DNA of 64,000 nt, taken from assembly GCA_018894105.1 (NCBI GenBank), contig CM032128.1, forward strand, positions 16,597,001 to 16,661,000. The letters are read 5' to 3'. Of this stretch, positions 11,140-24,418 are shown one piece after another. The notes under the pieces are model-generated. The model searched no databases. It saw nothing but the letters and a program-made list of their open reading frames with translations, and was not told the origin of the DNA. Position numbers and translations under genes: made by a program. This stretch comes from Jacaranda mimosifolia. Taxonomy: Eukaryota > Streptophyta > Magnoliopsida > Lamiales > Bignoniaceae. Each line of letters begins with the position of its first letter. Position 1 is the stretch's first letter.

Positions 11140-13383
11140 TTACTTTCGTCAACAATTTGCTTCTTCGTGGTTGGGTGGCCCACAGAATCCGCATTGCATC
11201 GGTGCCTTTTCCTAAGCCCAATTCACTGTCTCATTAATCCTAGGAACCCGCTGGGGTGTACCTCCTACTTGTAGCCTAGGCTGTTTCTTGCTAGTGCTAT
11301 TTGGTTCTCCTAAGGGTGGTCTTCCTTTTCGACCCTTGTCTTTGATTTTTTGAATTTCTTGTAATTCTGATTCATGCTGCAGTACCTTGCTCACTGCTAA
11401 GTTGAAATTTGGTAGGTCAAAGATGGCTAGACCCCATCTAAGCTTCGATCTCAGTCCCTGAACAAATCATGGAATCTATCGACTTTCATCTTCCAGGATG
11501 TACGGTGCATACTGTATTAACTGGCTGAAAGTTGCTTTCTACTGACTGATGGATTGGCATCCTTGGATTAGATTCATAAATTCCCTTTCTCTTGCCTGCT
11601 TGATTACTAGAGGAATATATTTGTCCATGAATTCCGTGGTAAAACTATCCCATGTCTGGGGAGTCCTTGAAGCAGTCCATCTGCGATCGATTATTTTCCA
11701 ACAACTCCTTGCAAATTCAGCCAGTAGAAATGTGGAAAATCACACCTTTTGTTCATCTAGGTATCATAGGGTTTCGAATATGACCTGTAAGTTTTCTACC
11801 TATTCTTCCGCCTTGCGGTCGTCTGGTTTCGCAAAAAATGTTTGGGGCTGGAAATAAAGGAACCGTTCGAGTGCCCGATCTTTAGTTATCTCATTAACCA
11901 TTCTTACTTCACTGCCAAGCTGTCGAGCCTGTTGTCTAGCTTCAGGCCTTTTCTAATTCACGGGGTCCACTTGGCTAGCCCATAGAAGGGGCTTGTGACA
12001 TCTCTTTTTCCTATTTAGGTGGTTGATAAACAGGTGCTTCCTACCTAAGGGTTCTTACTGCATTAACCGGTCGACCAGCTAGTCTCCCTCTACGACCTAC
12101 TCTTGTTGGAGTCGGTCTAGCAGCACTACCATGAGACGCTATCTCTTACTTCAAGATTTATGAGGTAGTCTCCAGCCTACAATTATAAGTTTCCAAGTAG
12201 CACCTTAGCCTTTAAGAATCTTTCAGAATTTCTTGAGCTTTCCAAAATTAAAAAAAAGCAAAGTAAATTTAATAAAAGTTCCAATATCTTAAAACGGAAA
12301 AGAAAGGTAGTTCAACAACAAGATATGAAAGATAACTTCATTAGCATACTTAGTTAGCAATAGCAAAGTTACAACTGTATGTACGAAATTCAAAGTTTTC
12401 AAAAATAGCCATGCTAATTATTCGCCTGATCAGATTCAAAATGATTAGGCGAAAGAAAAAAAAACTGAAAATATTAGCCGATGTTATGCGATCCTAATAG
12501 TCAGAAGTTCTACTATGCTAAATATATATGTAGAATGCCATCACGGTACCAAATCATCTATCCTAAACCTCATCATTAGTAATGTTGGACTTAGCATCCT
12601 CGTTGTCATCATGCCATTGATCGAAGTCATCCCATATCAGGTTCAAGTCCTATATCAGGTTCGGGTCCACATCATTATTGTCGTCTTTATCCTCAATCTC
12701 CAATGGTGCTACTACTAGAAGTTCAAGGATAGGATTTGCATCTGGGATCTCCTTAGTTTGCTCTGGATCTCATCGGTATTCTCATATGGGTTCTCTTTCA
12801 GATCCTCCTCAGCATCATTTGGGTTCTCTTCTAGATCCTCCTCAGGATCATTTGGGTCCTCTTCGATCTGTGCTTCCTGTGCGCCCCTGGGCTCTGGAGC
12901 TAGATAAATCCCCGAAGGTCCTGCTCCGGCATCAATCCCTATGCTAACTCTTATAACTTGGTTGATTGACCTGCCATAATGGGCTATCATCTTGCTTATC
13001 TCGTCCATCATGGGGTGGGGTACCTCTACAATCCTCCGATAATCCACCTCTAACTCTCAGAACATAGCCTTCATCTATTCCCTTATGGTACGGAGTCCTT
13101 GTATCTGTGTCTCTGCTATACTGATCCATATGTATTCTCATTCCACATCCCTCATGAGTCGATCCACGAGATAATCTCTAGCTCCTAGCATCGACCTCAA
13201 TTGGTATGCCTCCGTTCAATCTCATATATGTAACTCGTGCTGGTCACTTATCTTGTCTTCTAGTGATTGATACGGCCTTAGCAAGCTCGTCTTTTGCTCC
13301 TCTAAGACTCTGATCGTAAGATCCAAAGGTTCCTTGCTTGGCCCATCTATAGGTTCCTTTGCTTTATTGCGGTCATCAGCCAT
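11140..13383 (-). pseudogene. gag pseudogene of element D
   Basis: The start codon is at 13381-13383 (MADDRNKAKEP). An acidic tract near 12740-12880 repeats 'EEDPNDPEEDLEENPND', as in Tekay-type gag N-termini. The capsid domain runs about 11400-12000 in pieces, including 'RERKFMNLIQG' and 'FVQGLRSKLR'. Two degenerate zinc knuckles near 11060-11200 precede the protease; the first still reads 'CGFCGPPNHEEANC'. Several stops and frameshifts break it. Between the acidic tract and the capsid region (about 12000-12710) the sequence is AT-rich with no motif I recognise. Confidence 0.72.
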
Positions 13384-13573
13384 CCAGCTACAATTGTAAA
13401 ATCATATAAATTTATTTCGTTAGTACCACATAATAAAATCTATATCCTAGTTTCCTGGGTCACATAAAATCTATAAATGCTTAAAACACTTAAGGTTCAT
13501 AACCTAACTAATCCAAACAACAGGCTAGCTATGGATCCCATTACTGCTAAACACCTAAGTTATCGCTAACCTA

Positions 13574-13586
13574 GGCTCTGATACCA
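13574..13586 (-). other. Primer-binding site of element D (tRNA-iMet)
   Basis: On the minus strand it reads TGGTATCAGAGCC, an exact complement to the 3' end of plant initiator methionine tRNA. It lies four bases inside the 5' LTR, which confirms orientation and LTR edge. Confidence 0.88.
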
Positions 13587-13590
13587 CCTT

Positions 13591-16561
13591 TGTAGCGATC
13601 CCACTCGGGATAACACCTACGTTGAAGTGCCACTCAGTCCAGACTTAAATCTCATACATAATTCAAACAATAGGCCCATCAGATTTTTTTTTTCAAAATC
13701 ATCAAAAATAGCATCAAGCTTCAACCTAAACAAATCTTAACAAAAGTATGAATTACATGCCATGACAATCCTATCGTTCTTCGTTTCATACCTACTTTAA
13801 TAATAAGATCAAATTTGGTGTATCACAACATCTCCAAATTTCAACTTAACATAAAAGTCATTCGTACATAGGTTTAAACACCTATTATATTACAAAATAT
13901 ATGTACATCCTTCCAAGCCTGAAGTACGAGATCATCACCAAAACCTTTCTGAGAAAGTTAGTGACATGGGGAATGGGGTAAGTCCAAAGACTTAGCGAAG
14001 GATCAACTTATGAATAACAGTAGAGATCTATCGAGGATGATTCAACTTAACAGGTCATCAATTAAGCAGTTAGAACATGATAGATTTAGAATCAGACAGT
14101 GACAAGCAAAACAAAGAACATTCCTGCCTTATTGCTCCAAGAACATGTTTTAGACAGTCAGGATGCAGTTAAATAATACAAACTCGAAGCATATATATTT
14201 CAACAGAATATAACAGGCATGCAAATTCGATTCACCTTATACCAGACATTCAAACATATTCACCAAAGCATGATAGCTTTGTACATGGCAGATGCCTATA
14301 CAGATCGTATAGCGCACCGCTGATACCAAGGGGGATATCCCTAGTGCATCACCGATATCTAGGGAAAATCCCTAGCGTACCATGGATACCTAAGCGGGCC
14401 GCTTAACGCATCACAGACACCCATGCAGAATGCATGGCATGCCCCTACATAACCAAATATTTTGCTCGAATTGGCCTCAAGCCCAATAATTCTCTATGCA
14501 GATAACAAATTGTACAAATGCCTATATAGACCATATAGTGCACTGCAGTTTTAGAGAAACAAGCGTGCCGATAAGGCAACTATAATAGTATAGAACAGTC
14601 AGAATAGAACAAAACGATAGCAGTAAACAATTTTGATAAGCCAACATGGCTAATTAAAGCTATAACGGATAATAATTGTGCTGGCAAGGCTAAGATAATA
14701 GAACAACAGAATGGAACGGATAGCAGATCGGTATAGATAACATATAGGAATTCTAAGCTCCAGAACAGACAGAATTCAAAATTGGTAAAAAACAATAACC
14801 CACACAGGGGTGCACAGATTAGATAACAGATATCAATCAAGAACTCAACGATTCTTAGATTTCAACAAAACGGAATATAGATCAGAAACAAGAACCCTCA
14901 CTAGGGTCATTCCATTAGAATAGATAAATATAATCAAGGCCAGAATGTCAGACCCTCCTCAAGAACATATAAGTATAAGAAGTGCCAGGTTGGTACCCTC
15001 ACCTTTATAGTTCTCAAATATAGCAACCACAGTCAATAATCTTTTTAGTCGGCAGAACCCACTTCGTCATCACCTAAACAAAATGGTATTTATCATTACA
15101 ATCCTCCTTTGATTCTTAATACACATAATTAAACTATTAACAGTCCCCAAAACCTCTAATTAACCAACTATTACAGAAATCAGAATCTGATCAAATCTAT
15201 CAGTATGAGGTATGCTAATTTAAGATGATTACTATAGAAATAATTACAAAATTGTTTCGATTCCATTAATAAAATGAAATCTAGTCCTTGAATCATAATT
15301 CCCAAACCATCATCTCGATTATCATTAAGAACCCATTCAACAAGATAAATATCAATATCCATGTTTAGGTCCCAATTTATTCAACCCTCAAGTGGTTTAC
15401 ATACTTAATGCACTTAATTAATCCAATTGTATAAAATATGTCAATTTGAGTCCATTAACTACAATAAGTCCAAGCATAGGATATGTGTGTATATATATGC
15501 ATGCCAAGTCACATTCCTTCCAAAATTGATACAATACAATGCTATTAATAATCAAGATACAATAAAATAATAAACAAGATACAATATACATATGTACACA
15601 TATACATATATAATCCAAAAGCATTTCACTTCCAACACAAAAGTTATATGGGATGTCTAGAATCATAAACCAAGCACAGGAGTGCGATCGTTGCGTCGAG
15701 GAGATAAAACTGTCTCACTGCCGCCATTGTCGGCCATCGTCGAAAAACTCAATGCCACCACCCAGAGATACCTCTCGCGATGAGCTTTCCAATGCTCAGC
15801 TTGGTTTTCTATTTATCCACTAGAAAAGGTCTCAAATGCTGCCCAAAAGACTCAAAACTGCCTTGCTTCGTCGTGAGTTTTTGCCGATTTTTGCTTTTGC
15901 TACCGCGTGGATTGGTCATGCAGTGGCACCACCTTGTTCCTATAGCTGCGGGCTCTCAAAATGCTGCCCAGAGGCTCGATTGGCCGTCGCTCCATCGCTT
16001 TTTGCCATGCCCGTCGAAAGTGGGTTTCTCGAGCTTTTGGTTTCGGTGGTCCACTGCCCGAAACGCCGCATGTGAGGTACTGAATGATTGCTGGTGAAGT
16101 GGGAAAGAAGATAAATAGAGGGGTTTGGGGAATGGTTCTCCTGAGAAGAAAATCGTCGGTGGGGAAAGATGGGTTGGCCATGAGAGAGAAATAGAGGAAA
16201 GAGGGGGGAAGAAATAAGAATTAGCTATTTAAAGAGTAATTTTTTGAAAATCTCAATTAGGCCCCAAAACTTTTGCTGAAACTTCAATTGGGTGCTTCAA
16301 TTTTAAAAGAAAGAAATTAAGTCCAGAATTTTCAAAAGCTTCCATGCAAACCCCTTGATTTTCAAATATGGTCAAATTAGGTCTATATAAATTTCGAATT
16401 GGCCCCAAACTTTTAAAATTTCTAAAAAATTGAATTTTTCTTATTAACAAGTTGCCCCAAAAATTTAATAAAGTAATAAATTAGCAATTATAACATAACA
16501 TTCATGAAATTTAAATATTAAAAATTAAATTCTATAATTCATAAATTTTTGGGGTATTACA
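13591..16561 (-). mobile_element. 5' LTR of element D
   Basis: Length 2971 bp against 2965 for its partner, starting 'tgtagcgatc' and ending 'ggggtattaca'. It is followed by the tctat duplication. Divergence from the left LTR is roughly 8-12% in the parts I compared. Confidence 0.88.
14305..14440 (-). repeat. Imperfect tandem repeats inside D 5' LTR
   Basis: Equivalent of 5275-5420: four diverged units with cores such as 'gcgcaccgctgatacc' and 'gcgtaccatggatacc'. Confidence 0.55.
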
Positions 16562-18173
16562 TCTATAATGATCAATTCTAATGAGTCCTTGGTTAGGGCA
16601 GTGTGATAATTTAGAAAAAAAGTTATCCAAAGATGAGGTCATAAATTGGAATCGAATATTGAAAATAGATGCATAACATCGAGACTATTAGGGAGCCAAC
16701 AAGTATCTTGCCCTAGACCTCTTTCATGGAGACAGGAGATGGGATGATCGTATTTGCATGGTATACATAGAGCTAGAATGGTTCACCAAAAGCATTCATT
16801 TCGGCCAATTAATTGGGCTCCATGGGTTTGAGGTTGGACATCGACCATGGAGATTGGGTGCTCTTCAATTAATAGAGATTAATTGAATTGAGTCGATTAG
16901 TTTAAAGAAGATTAAATTAATGTGAATATTTGAAATCCTAAAATCACAAAAGTTTTGAGCCCATGTCTAATGAACGGTAGAACGTAATAGGTTATACACA
17001 AAGCCAATTGGAATTCTTACCTGATGAAGGCAATTTTCTAGATGTTAGAAAGATTCCTAGTGACCGAAAATTGAGGGTTACATTTGATGCAATTTTTTGT
17101 CATCTTGGCTTGATCATTTTAATTGTTAAATTGATCTAATTAATTTAAGGAGTTGAATTAAGACCAATTAAATTAAGTATTAGTTTAATTTGGTTCCACA
17201 TGACTATCAATTAGTCAAGTTAACTTAAAGAGTTAAGTTAACAAATGCTAGCTTAAAGAGTTAGCTAGTTGACTTAAATGTTAAGTCAAAGTTTAATTCA
17301 ATTAAAGTGTTTAATTTAATTAAAGTAAAGAAATAATTTTGGAGGAAAAATTCAAATGAAAGGTTTTTTTGGTGTGGAATTAGAATTTATTTGGATGACA
17401 TTTCATAAGATGAAATGAAGACTCCGAATGAAATTCAAATTCACAAAAAATTCACATGCAACTTGCAACTTGTTTGCAAGTTGGCATGCCCATATGGCGC
17501 TTCTCCTTGAGGAAAGAGTGATGCCACCTTAGCATCACACCATTCTCCCTCTATATATAGGTATAAAGGGAGTGGCCAACATGATGTAATTTTGCAAGCA
17601 TTTAAGATCTAATTATTTGATCTAAATTTCCCTCTAATTTTGTGATTTTCTCATGAGTTGAGGCTTCGCACCTTCTTCACCTCTCTTTTTCGGCCTTCAT
17701 CAAGCTCTTGTTTTCTTCTTAGTTTCTCCAGCTAAACTAGGAAGACAAGGATTGTTCATTAGTGTGTGGACTTTCACATTAGAGGCAAGATATTTAGATT
17801 ACTTCGTTTTGGTGATCCTCTATTCTAATAGTGACTTTCTAGACTCTTTTCAGTGCCTTGTTGGATTTATTTAAAGCTAAATTTTAACTGGACATTCTCC
17901 AAGAAATTGGCAAAATTTGGTCCAAATTTGGCTCAAATCAAAGGTGATTTGCCTGATCAAAAGTTGATCACACCTTGTTGTGCCAGAAGCAGTCCGCTTT
18001 TGGGAAAGAAAACACATCTTCAAGTTTTGGCTGGATTTTGCTTGAGAGGTAGTCATATGACCTTGAACCATTTTATATGCATGAATTTAATCCTTGTGGT
18101 GGTGTAATTCAAGCTACTTTTAGTTTTTTAAAAGTTTTAAATTGGATCCCTAAGTTACACCGATTTTTATTTA

Positions 18174-18780
18174 TTAGTTGATTCTACTACTGGTTGTGAT
18201 CTTTTGAGTATGATGGATGCATTCCAAGGTTTGATCAAATTTCTATGGCCCCTCAAGATAGGGATAAGACCTCTTTTGTGGTCCCCAATGGTTTATACTA
18301 TTTTCTGGTCCTATCTTTTGGACTCAAGAATGCAGGTGCAACCTACCAAAGATTGTGAACTTATATTCAAAAATGAGATCGGAAGGACCATGGTGGTCTA
18401 CGTGAATGATATGATTGTTAAAATAGCAAAAGAGCAAAATTACATAGCCGATCTTATTCATACCTTTCAATACTAAGAGCATTTAGTATGAAGCTCAATC
18501 CCAACAAATGCACATTAGGGGTGAGATGGGGAAATTCTTGGGATATATAGCCAGTTATAGGGGTATAGAAGTAAATCCACAAAAGCTCCAACCACTTATG
18601 GACATCTCACCACCTCGAACAATTAGAGACATGCAACGTCTGCTCGAAAGAATCATTGCTTTGGGTGGATTCATTGCTCGACTAGCTGACAAGAGCTTAT
18701 CGTTCTTCAAAATCATCAAGAATGCGTGGAAGTTCTAACAGATGGAACAATGTGACCAGACCTTGGTCAAATTAAAATAA
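18174..18780 (+). pseudogene. Reverse transcriptase of element G, second part
   Basis: This resumes the polymerase after solo LTR F. Open pieces read 'SMMDAFQG' (family 'SFMDAFSGY') and 'YVNDMIVK', where the catalytic YVDD has become YVND. Then come 'KFLGYIASYRGIEVNPQK' and 'ALGGFIARLADKS', thumb and connection blocks of Tat-type gypsy enzymes. There is a stop at 18474-18476 and another near 18736. The asparagine in place of a catalytic aspartate would itself disable the enzyme. Confidence 0.8.
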
Positions 18781-18783
18781 TAC

Positions 18784-19188
18784 TTGTCAGCACCACCAAC
18801 GCTAGCTAAGCCGGAGGTCAGAGAGGTCTTGCATATTTATTTGTCAATCTTGTTAGCAGCAGTCAACTCTATTCTTGTATCGACTAGACATAGCACCTAC
18901 TACTCCATACACTACAACAGTAAAGCATTGCACGGCCCAGAACATAATTACATTGAGATTGAAAAGTTTGCTCTTGCTTTGGTCACAATAACTAAGAAGT
19001 TAATGTCCTACCTTCAATCTCATTCTATTATTATCCTGACGAATCAACCATTGAAACAAGTGCTACTGAAGCCAGATATGTTGGGAAGATTGACAAAGTG
19101 GGCCATTGAATTAGGGAAATTCAACATCACTTTTCGACTCCAAACTGCTACAAAAACACAAGTATTAGTAGACTTTGTAGCAGAATGA
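18784..19188 (+). CDS. RNase H domain of element G (open fragment)
   Basis: An open stretch of 134 codons, with 'HYNSKALHGPEHNYIEIEK' (family 'YYTSRALxGAExRYxxxEK'), then 'ALVTITKKLMSYLQSHSII' and 'LTNQPLKQVL', and ending 'TQVLVDFVAE' (family 'GQVVADFIAE'). This is the ordinary gypsy RNase H. It is an internal polyprotein segment, so its first codon is not a real start, and the neighbouring domains are broken. Confidence 0.75.
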   Translation: MSAPPTLAKPEVREVLHIYLSILLAAVNSILVSTRHSTYYSIHYNSKALHGPEHNYIEIEKFALALVTITKKLMSYLQSHSIIILTNQPLKQVLLKPDMLGRLTKWAIELGKFNITFRLQTATKTQVLVDFVAE

Positions 19189-19623
19189 CTCGACCTGCCC
19201 AAGGAAATTGACCAAGATTCCTTTGTTTGGACCTTGCATGTCGATGACTCAGCAACTTTCTCATGAAGAGGAGTGGGCATTTCCCTGCGCTCCCCGTAGG
19301 CAAAGGAGTTTGACTTCACCATTAAACTCGACTACCCCATCACCAATAATGAAGCAAAGTACGAGGCCCTTCTTACTAGTATGAGGATGGCTGTCGATAT
19401 GAGAGTTGAGCAACTAGCAGCCATTATCGATTCTCAGCTGGGCATAAAACAGTTCGAAGGGAATTTCGAAGCTAAAGAGGTCATAATGAGCAAGTATCTG
19501 GCTGAGGTCAAAATGTTGCAATAATAGTTCAAAACGTTCACCCTTAGCCAAGTCCTGAGATCAAAAAAGGAAAAAGCAGATGCCCTACCAAAGTTTGCCA
19601 GCTTGACTAAAAAATATCAGTGA
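19189..19623 (+). pseudogene. Second (Tat-type) RNase H domain of element G
   Basis: In the same frame after a stop: 'FVWTLHVDDSA' (family 'WTLYVDGSS'), 'ITNNEAKYEALLTSMRMA' (family 'ATNNEAEYEALLAGLRLA'), 'IIDSQLGIKQFEGNFEAK' and 'KEKADALPKFASL'. The extra domain is diagnostic of the Tat/Ogre branch. At least three stops break it. The last 110 bases before 19735 show nothing recognisable. Confidence 0.75.
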
Positions 19624-19734
19624 TAGGACCATTACATTCTTGGCCTCCGAATAACCCACGGTTAGCGGTCTCGACCAGAACCTAATAAGGTAAATCTAAG
19701 AATTAACTCCCTCATTACATGACGAATAAAGGCT

Positions 19735-21305
19735 TGTTGGAATAGTGCCCTGCAACCAATTAGCTTGACATGTAAACTATTTCACTTATGATACAATGTT
19801 GACTGAATGATATTCATTATAAATGGCCATCTTCATCTTATGCTTATTTTACTTCATTAGCATTTGGTTGAAGCCCTTAGATTACACAAGACTACAAGAC
19901 TTGGTCATGCACTGCGTGGTGATCATAAAACAACTCTTACACTATCGTGATCTTAAAATATTCTAAGTTGTGGAATCTTATGAGACAAAGCATCTAAGAT
20001 TCAAATAGACTTGCACTAATGATACATAAATCAAATAGTTGGATATTTCTCCGTTTCATGAGCAATCCATGTTAGACATTGATACATGTTAATGGGTGCT
20101 TGTTAGAGAACAAGTTCACTGAAGGCCTGCCTAAAGAATTCACTAGATAGCCGTAGTGGCAAGTCGGTAGTTGCAAGTTCTCCAGCTTACTCTAGTGCAT
20201 ATAATTAGTCTTTTAACCTGAGGATCCATGGTAACCTTATGTTTAGGTCCTCATGCTTTGACTCTTTCTTGACTACTTCGCCGGTCTTTTGGGTTGAAAT
20301 TGGGTATGAGCTACTTAGACATGAAGGTTTGTGAGATCCAAGATGGCATCCATTTCCTCGTTGTCATGAAGGGTGAGTACATCACCTATGTATTCTATAA
20401 TGATCAATTCTAATAAATCCTTGCGCAAGTAGTATGATAATTTGGAAAAGGAGTTTTCGAAAGATGACGTCATAAAGGGGAATCGAACATTGAGAATAGA
20501 AAATAGCTATTGAGGCTATTAGAGAGTCAACAAATATCTTGCCCTAAGCCTTTTTCGAGAGATAGGAGATGGAAAGACCGTATTTGCATGGCAAGTGTAG
20601 AGCTAGAATGGTTCTTCAAAAGCATATTCACTTTGGCCAATTAGTTGGGTTCCATGGGCTTGAGGTTGCGCATCGACTGTGGAGATTGGGTATTTTTCAA
20701 TTAATGGAGATGAATTGAATTGAGTCATTAGTTTAAAGGAGTTTAAACTAACATATATGTTTCGATATTCTAAATATCACAAGAGTTGTGAGCCAATGTC
20801 CAATGAATGGTAGAACTAAATGGGTCACACACAAAAGCCAATTGGAAATCCTATTTGATGAAGGAAATTTTCTAAGAGTTAGAAATATTCCTCTTGACCG
20901 ATTTTAAGGAAAGAAATGGTTAACTAATTTCTGGTCATTTTGGCTTGATCAATTTAATTATTAAATCAATCTAAATAATTCAAGGAGTTAAATTAGACCA
21001 ATTAAATTAAGGAGTTAATTTAATTGGTGCCAAATGATTATCAATTAGTCATGTTAACTTAAGGAGTTAAGTTGACACCTTCTAGCTTAAGGAATTATGT
21101 TAATTCAAATAACATAAAGATTTAAGTCAAGAATAATTAATTAAATTAAGGGGTTAGTTTGATTAATGTGAAGAATTAATTTTGGAGAGAAATTCAAAAT
21201 GAAAAAGTAGTTTTAGAGTGCATTTGAACTTATTTGGATGACATTTCATGAGATGAAATGACGATTCCAAATGAAATTCAAATGCAAGTGAAATTAAGAA
21301 TTTCA
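19735..21305 (+). mobile_element. Copia LTR H, 5' part, cut by LTR I
   Basis: It starts 'tgttggaatagtgcc' inside element G and follows the family LTR for 1571 bp, until the opposite-strand LTR I starts at 21306. The rest should lie right of the window. Whether it is solo or part of a full element cannot be told. Confidence 0.72.
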
Positions 21306-22187
21306 TGAAGTCAAATGTAGTGCTAGGACCCAATTATCAAAGCATAAAAATGCCAAAATAAATTAGCTACATATGAAGCCAAGGATCTAAACATGCCATA
21401 AATTCAGATTTGGTATGAGGATTACCTTGATTTGCTCAAAGTTAAAGGAAACTAAGAAGAAGAATTCAACTCCTTGAATTTGTCTCCCAACAGCACAACA
21501 GTTTCTAGAAACGTTTGCCCAACCAAACAAACTCAAAATTGAGTGAAACTTAGACCAAAAGATCACCAATGACTTGATGATTCTCTAGTAAAAATTTCAC
21601 CTCAAAACAGCTTTGGCAAGACCTCCAAAGTTGCAGCCTGAATAAAGGATCTCTAAAAGGCTAGCAATCTAATTGTTTTACCTCTAATGATAAGATCCAC
21701 ACACCAATGCAAAATCCAATTCTCCTCAATGTTAGCTAGAGAACAAGGAGGAGAAATGAAAGGATGAAGGCTTGATTTGGAGGTAGGAGATGATGAAAGA
21801 TAAACATTCAACTTATGAGGCAACACATGGGAATTGGAAGGAAAATGGGATAATCTAATCTTAGAAATGGATTGCTTGCATTCACATCAAGTGGCCACCC
21901 CCATTCTCTCTCTATATCTATGCATGAAGGGAAGGTACATTCCTTAAGTTGGCGCCAACTTGCTTGCAAGTTGGCAAGCAAGTGGCATGTGAATTTTGTG
22001 TCCATTTGAATTTTATTTGGAATCTTCATTTATCTCACGAAATGTCATCTAAATAAATTCTAATGCCACACAAAATGAACTCTTCATTTGAATTTTTCCT
22101 CCATAATTAATTCTTCATTTTAATTAAATTAAACACTTTAATTTAATTAATTAACCTTTGACTTAACTCTTTAAGCTAGCTATTATT

Positions 22188-24418
22188 TGAAAGTGCTATG
22201 GCCGAGATAAGCCAAACAAATTCAAAATTAAATAGCAAATCTCGATCCAAAGAAACATCCCTGGGCATATATCATACAACATAAATGGATTAATCAGATG
22301 ATACCAACCTGAATCGCTCAAAATCCAAGGAGATGATGGATGATTCTTCCTATCACATATTTCCGACAGTGTCTGGCACAACGGAGAAAAAAAGAGAATA
22401 TCTTCCAATTCCGATCTCCAAATGAAATGAGGAAAAATTCTCCAGAAAGCTAACTCAAATTCCGATCTTATGTGAAACAATTGGCTCAAATATCCATCGG
22501 ATCGCTCCAGGAGAAAATTGTGAAGTGGACTGTTCTGCAGAAACCTTTTCTGGAATTGAGTAGCCTCACTTGTGGTCACCTCCAATGCAAGTCCATACAC
22601 CTTAAAGCAATCCTAGAACATCCAGATCTTTAGCTGGAGCAGATCTGGAGTTGTTTGGTGAAGAAGGAGGTTTTTGAGTGAAAGAGAGAATGGATGGAAG
22701 TTAGATCTTTACTAACTTTGGAGAGAATTTTTGGAGAAAAAATTTAGCTTGCAAAATTCAGAATTTTGGCTAATGAATCTGGACTCATTTTCGGCCACTC
22801 CACCTCCCCTTATATAGAGGTGTGAGAGGTGTGATGCCAACCATGCTAAGGGGGGGACCGAAAATTCCAAGGGCATAATTGTAAGTTGGTAATTCCACAA
22901 TCATGTGGTCTTGCCAACTTGCTTAATTGGAATCCAATTCCAATTAATTCAAATCATATTTGAATTTTTCCCTCCAATAATATATTATCCTATTAATTAA
23001 ATTAATCCAATTAATTTAATTAATTCAACTTGATTTAACAATTAAATCAAGCAAACTTAACTATTTAAGTTTTCTTTAGTTAACTTAACTCTTTAAGTCA
23101 ACTTCAATTATTCAACTATCAATGTGGCTCAAATAATCAACTCCTTAATTATTTTCCTAATTTAACTCCTTAAATTAGTTGATCAATTTAACACTTAAAT
23201 CAATCAAGCCATAATTGATCTTGAAATCTTTCTCTCAAAATCGGTCCCTTAAGAGGGACGTATTTTTCTAACACTTAGAAATTCTTCTTTCACCACTTAG
23301 AAAAGTTCAAGGCTTATGTGTGTGACCCATTGGGTTCAACCATTCATCGGACATAGGCTCACAATTCCTTGTGACTTTTGAATATCAAATATTCATTCTA
23401 GTTTAAAACTCCTTTTAAACTAGTCGACTTGATTCAATCGATCTCTATCAATTGAAGAGTACCTAATCTCCATGGTCGATGTCCAACCTCAAGCCCATGG
23501 AGCCCAACTAATTGGTTGAAATGAATGTCTATGTATAAACCTTTTAAAGCTCTACGCGTTCCATGCAAATACGGTCCTTCCGTCTCCTATCTCCATGAAA
23601 GAGGCCTAGGGCAAGATATTTGTCGGCTCCCTAATAGCCTTGATTCTATGCTTCTATTCTAAATGTTCAATTTCGATGTAGGACCTTATCTTTTCGAAAA
23701 CTCTTTTCCCAAACCGTCATACCACCTTGCACAAGGATTCTGGAATATGATCATTATAGAATGCATAGGAGATGTACTCGCTCTTCACAAAAGCGAGGAG
23801 TCGGATTCCATCTTGGATCTCATAAACCTCCATGCCAAGTAGCTCATACCCAATCATACCCCGAACGGCCCGCTGGGTGACCAGGGATAAGTCAAAGCAT
23901 GAGGACCGGACACAAGGTTACAATGGATCCTCAGGTCAAAGGACTAATTTATATGCATTAGCGTAAGCAGGAGAGCTTGCCACTACCGACTTACCACTAC
24001 GGCTACCTAGTGGAGTCTCCAGTGGGTCTTCAGTGTCTCTTTCTCTAACAAGCACCCACTAACATACACCCGTATCATATACAGTTGCTCATGGAACGGA
24101 GCAATATCCAACTCTTTAGATTTATGCATCGTTAGTGCAAGTCTGTTCGGATCTTAGATGTCCTATCTCGTAAGATCCTATGACTTGGAATATTTAAGAT
24201 CACGACCATGTAAGACTTATTCCATGATCATCACCCAGTGAACTGACCAAGTCCCGTAGTCATGTGTGATCTAAGGACTTCATCTAAATGCCAGTGAAGT
24301 AATATAATGCATAAGATGAATGTGGCCATATGTAAGATATCATTCAATCAAGATTGTCTCTTTAGAAAATAGTTTTACATAGCCAAAATCATTGGCTTGC
24401 CGGGCACTATTTCTAATT
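22188..24418 (-). mobile_element. 3' LTR of element A
   Basis: It starts 'tgaaagtgctatggcc'. The inner edge reads 'ctaatt' where the partner has 'ctaaca', so the LTR's 5' TG has become AA in sense orientation. TATA-like 'ctatataa' (sense) is at 22810-22817. Confidence 0.9.
22810..22817 (-). promoter_or_regulatory. TATA box in A 3' LTR
   Basis: Sense 'ctatataa', matching 29559-29566 in the 5' LTR. Transcription from here would run leftward out of the element. Confidence 0.45.

Larger units (their letters stand above)
4585..16561 (-). mobile_element. Element D: complete-length Ty3/gypsy chromovirus (Tekay/Del-like)
   Basis: Two direct LTRs (4585-7549 and 13591-16561) enclose primer site, gag, protease, reverse transcriptase, RNase H, integrase and a C-terminal chromodomain, all on the minus strand. 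The five-base duplication tctat is identical on both sides (4580-4584 / 16562-16566). In sense orientation the LTR begins TGTAACACCCC, common in Tekay/Del chromoviruses. LTRs differ at about one base in ten by eye, and all genes carry stops, so it is an old, dead copy. It inserted into solo LTR F. Confidence 0.9.
3952..18168 (+). mobile_element. Solo LTR F (Ty1/copia family), split by element D
   Basis: The two parts, 3952-4584 and 16567-18168, join to about 2235 bp, the family's usual LTR length (2.2 kb). It starts 'tgttggaatagtgcc'; the end expected to read CA reads 'tt' at 18167-18168. The perfect duplication attta (3947-3951 / 18169-18173) flanks it, and G's polymerase frame continues across. 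No internal copia sequence lies next to it, so the two LTRs of a former full element recombined to leave one. TATA-like 'ctatatatag' is at about 17552-17561. Confidence 0.8.
275..19734 (+). mobile_element. Element G: Ty3/gypsy, Tat-type, 5' LTR to second RNase H, interrupted
   Basis: Read in order on the plus strand: 5' LTR, primer site, gag, protease, reverse transcriptase, RNase H, and a second RNase H-like domain typical of the Tat/Ogre group. The coding part is broken by many stops. Solo LTR F (3952-18168) interrupts the reverse transcriptase, and the sequence resumes exactly across the attta duplication (3947-3951 / 18169-18173). A copia LTR cuts G again at 19735, so the integrase and 3' LTR are expected beyond the window. 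Left flanking duplication candidate: ataac (270-274). Confidence 0.8.

Noticed and set aside
12715..13047. Acidic protein that could be a host gene
   Set aside because: It is in frame order with D's gag start and capsid, and acidic repeats are normal in this gag type.
15780..16181. Overlapping open frames of about 80-105 codons on both strands
   Set aside because: They lie in D's 5' LTR, are locally GC-richer by composition, and are not kept in the partner LTR in the same form. Chance frames.
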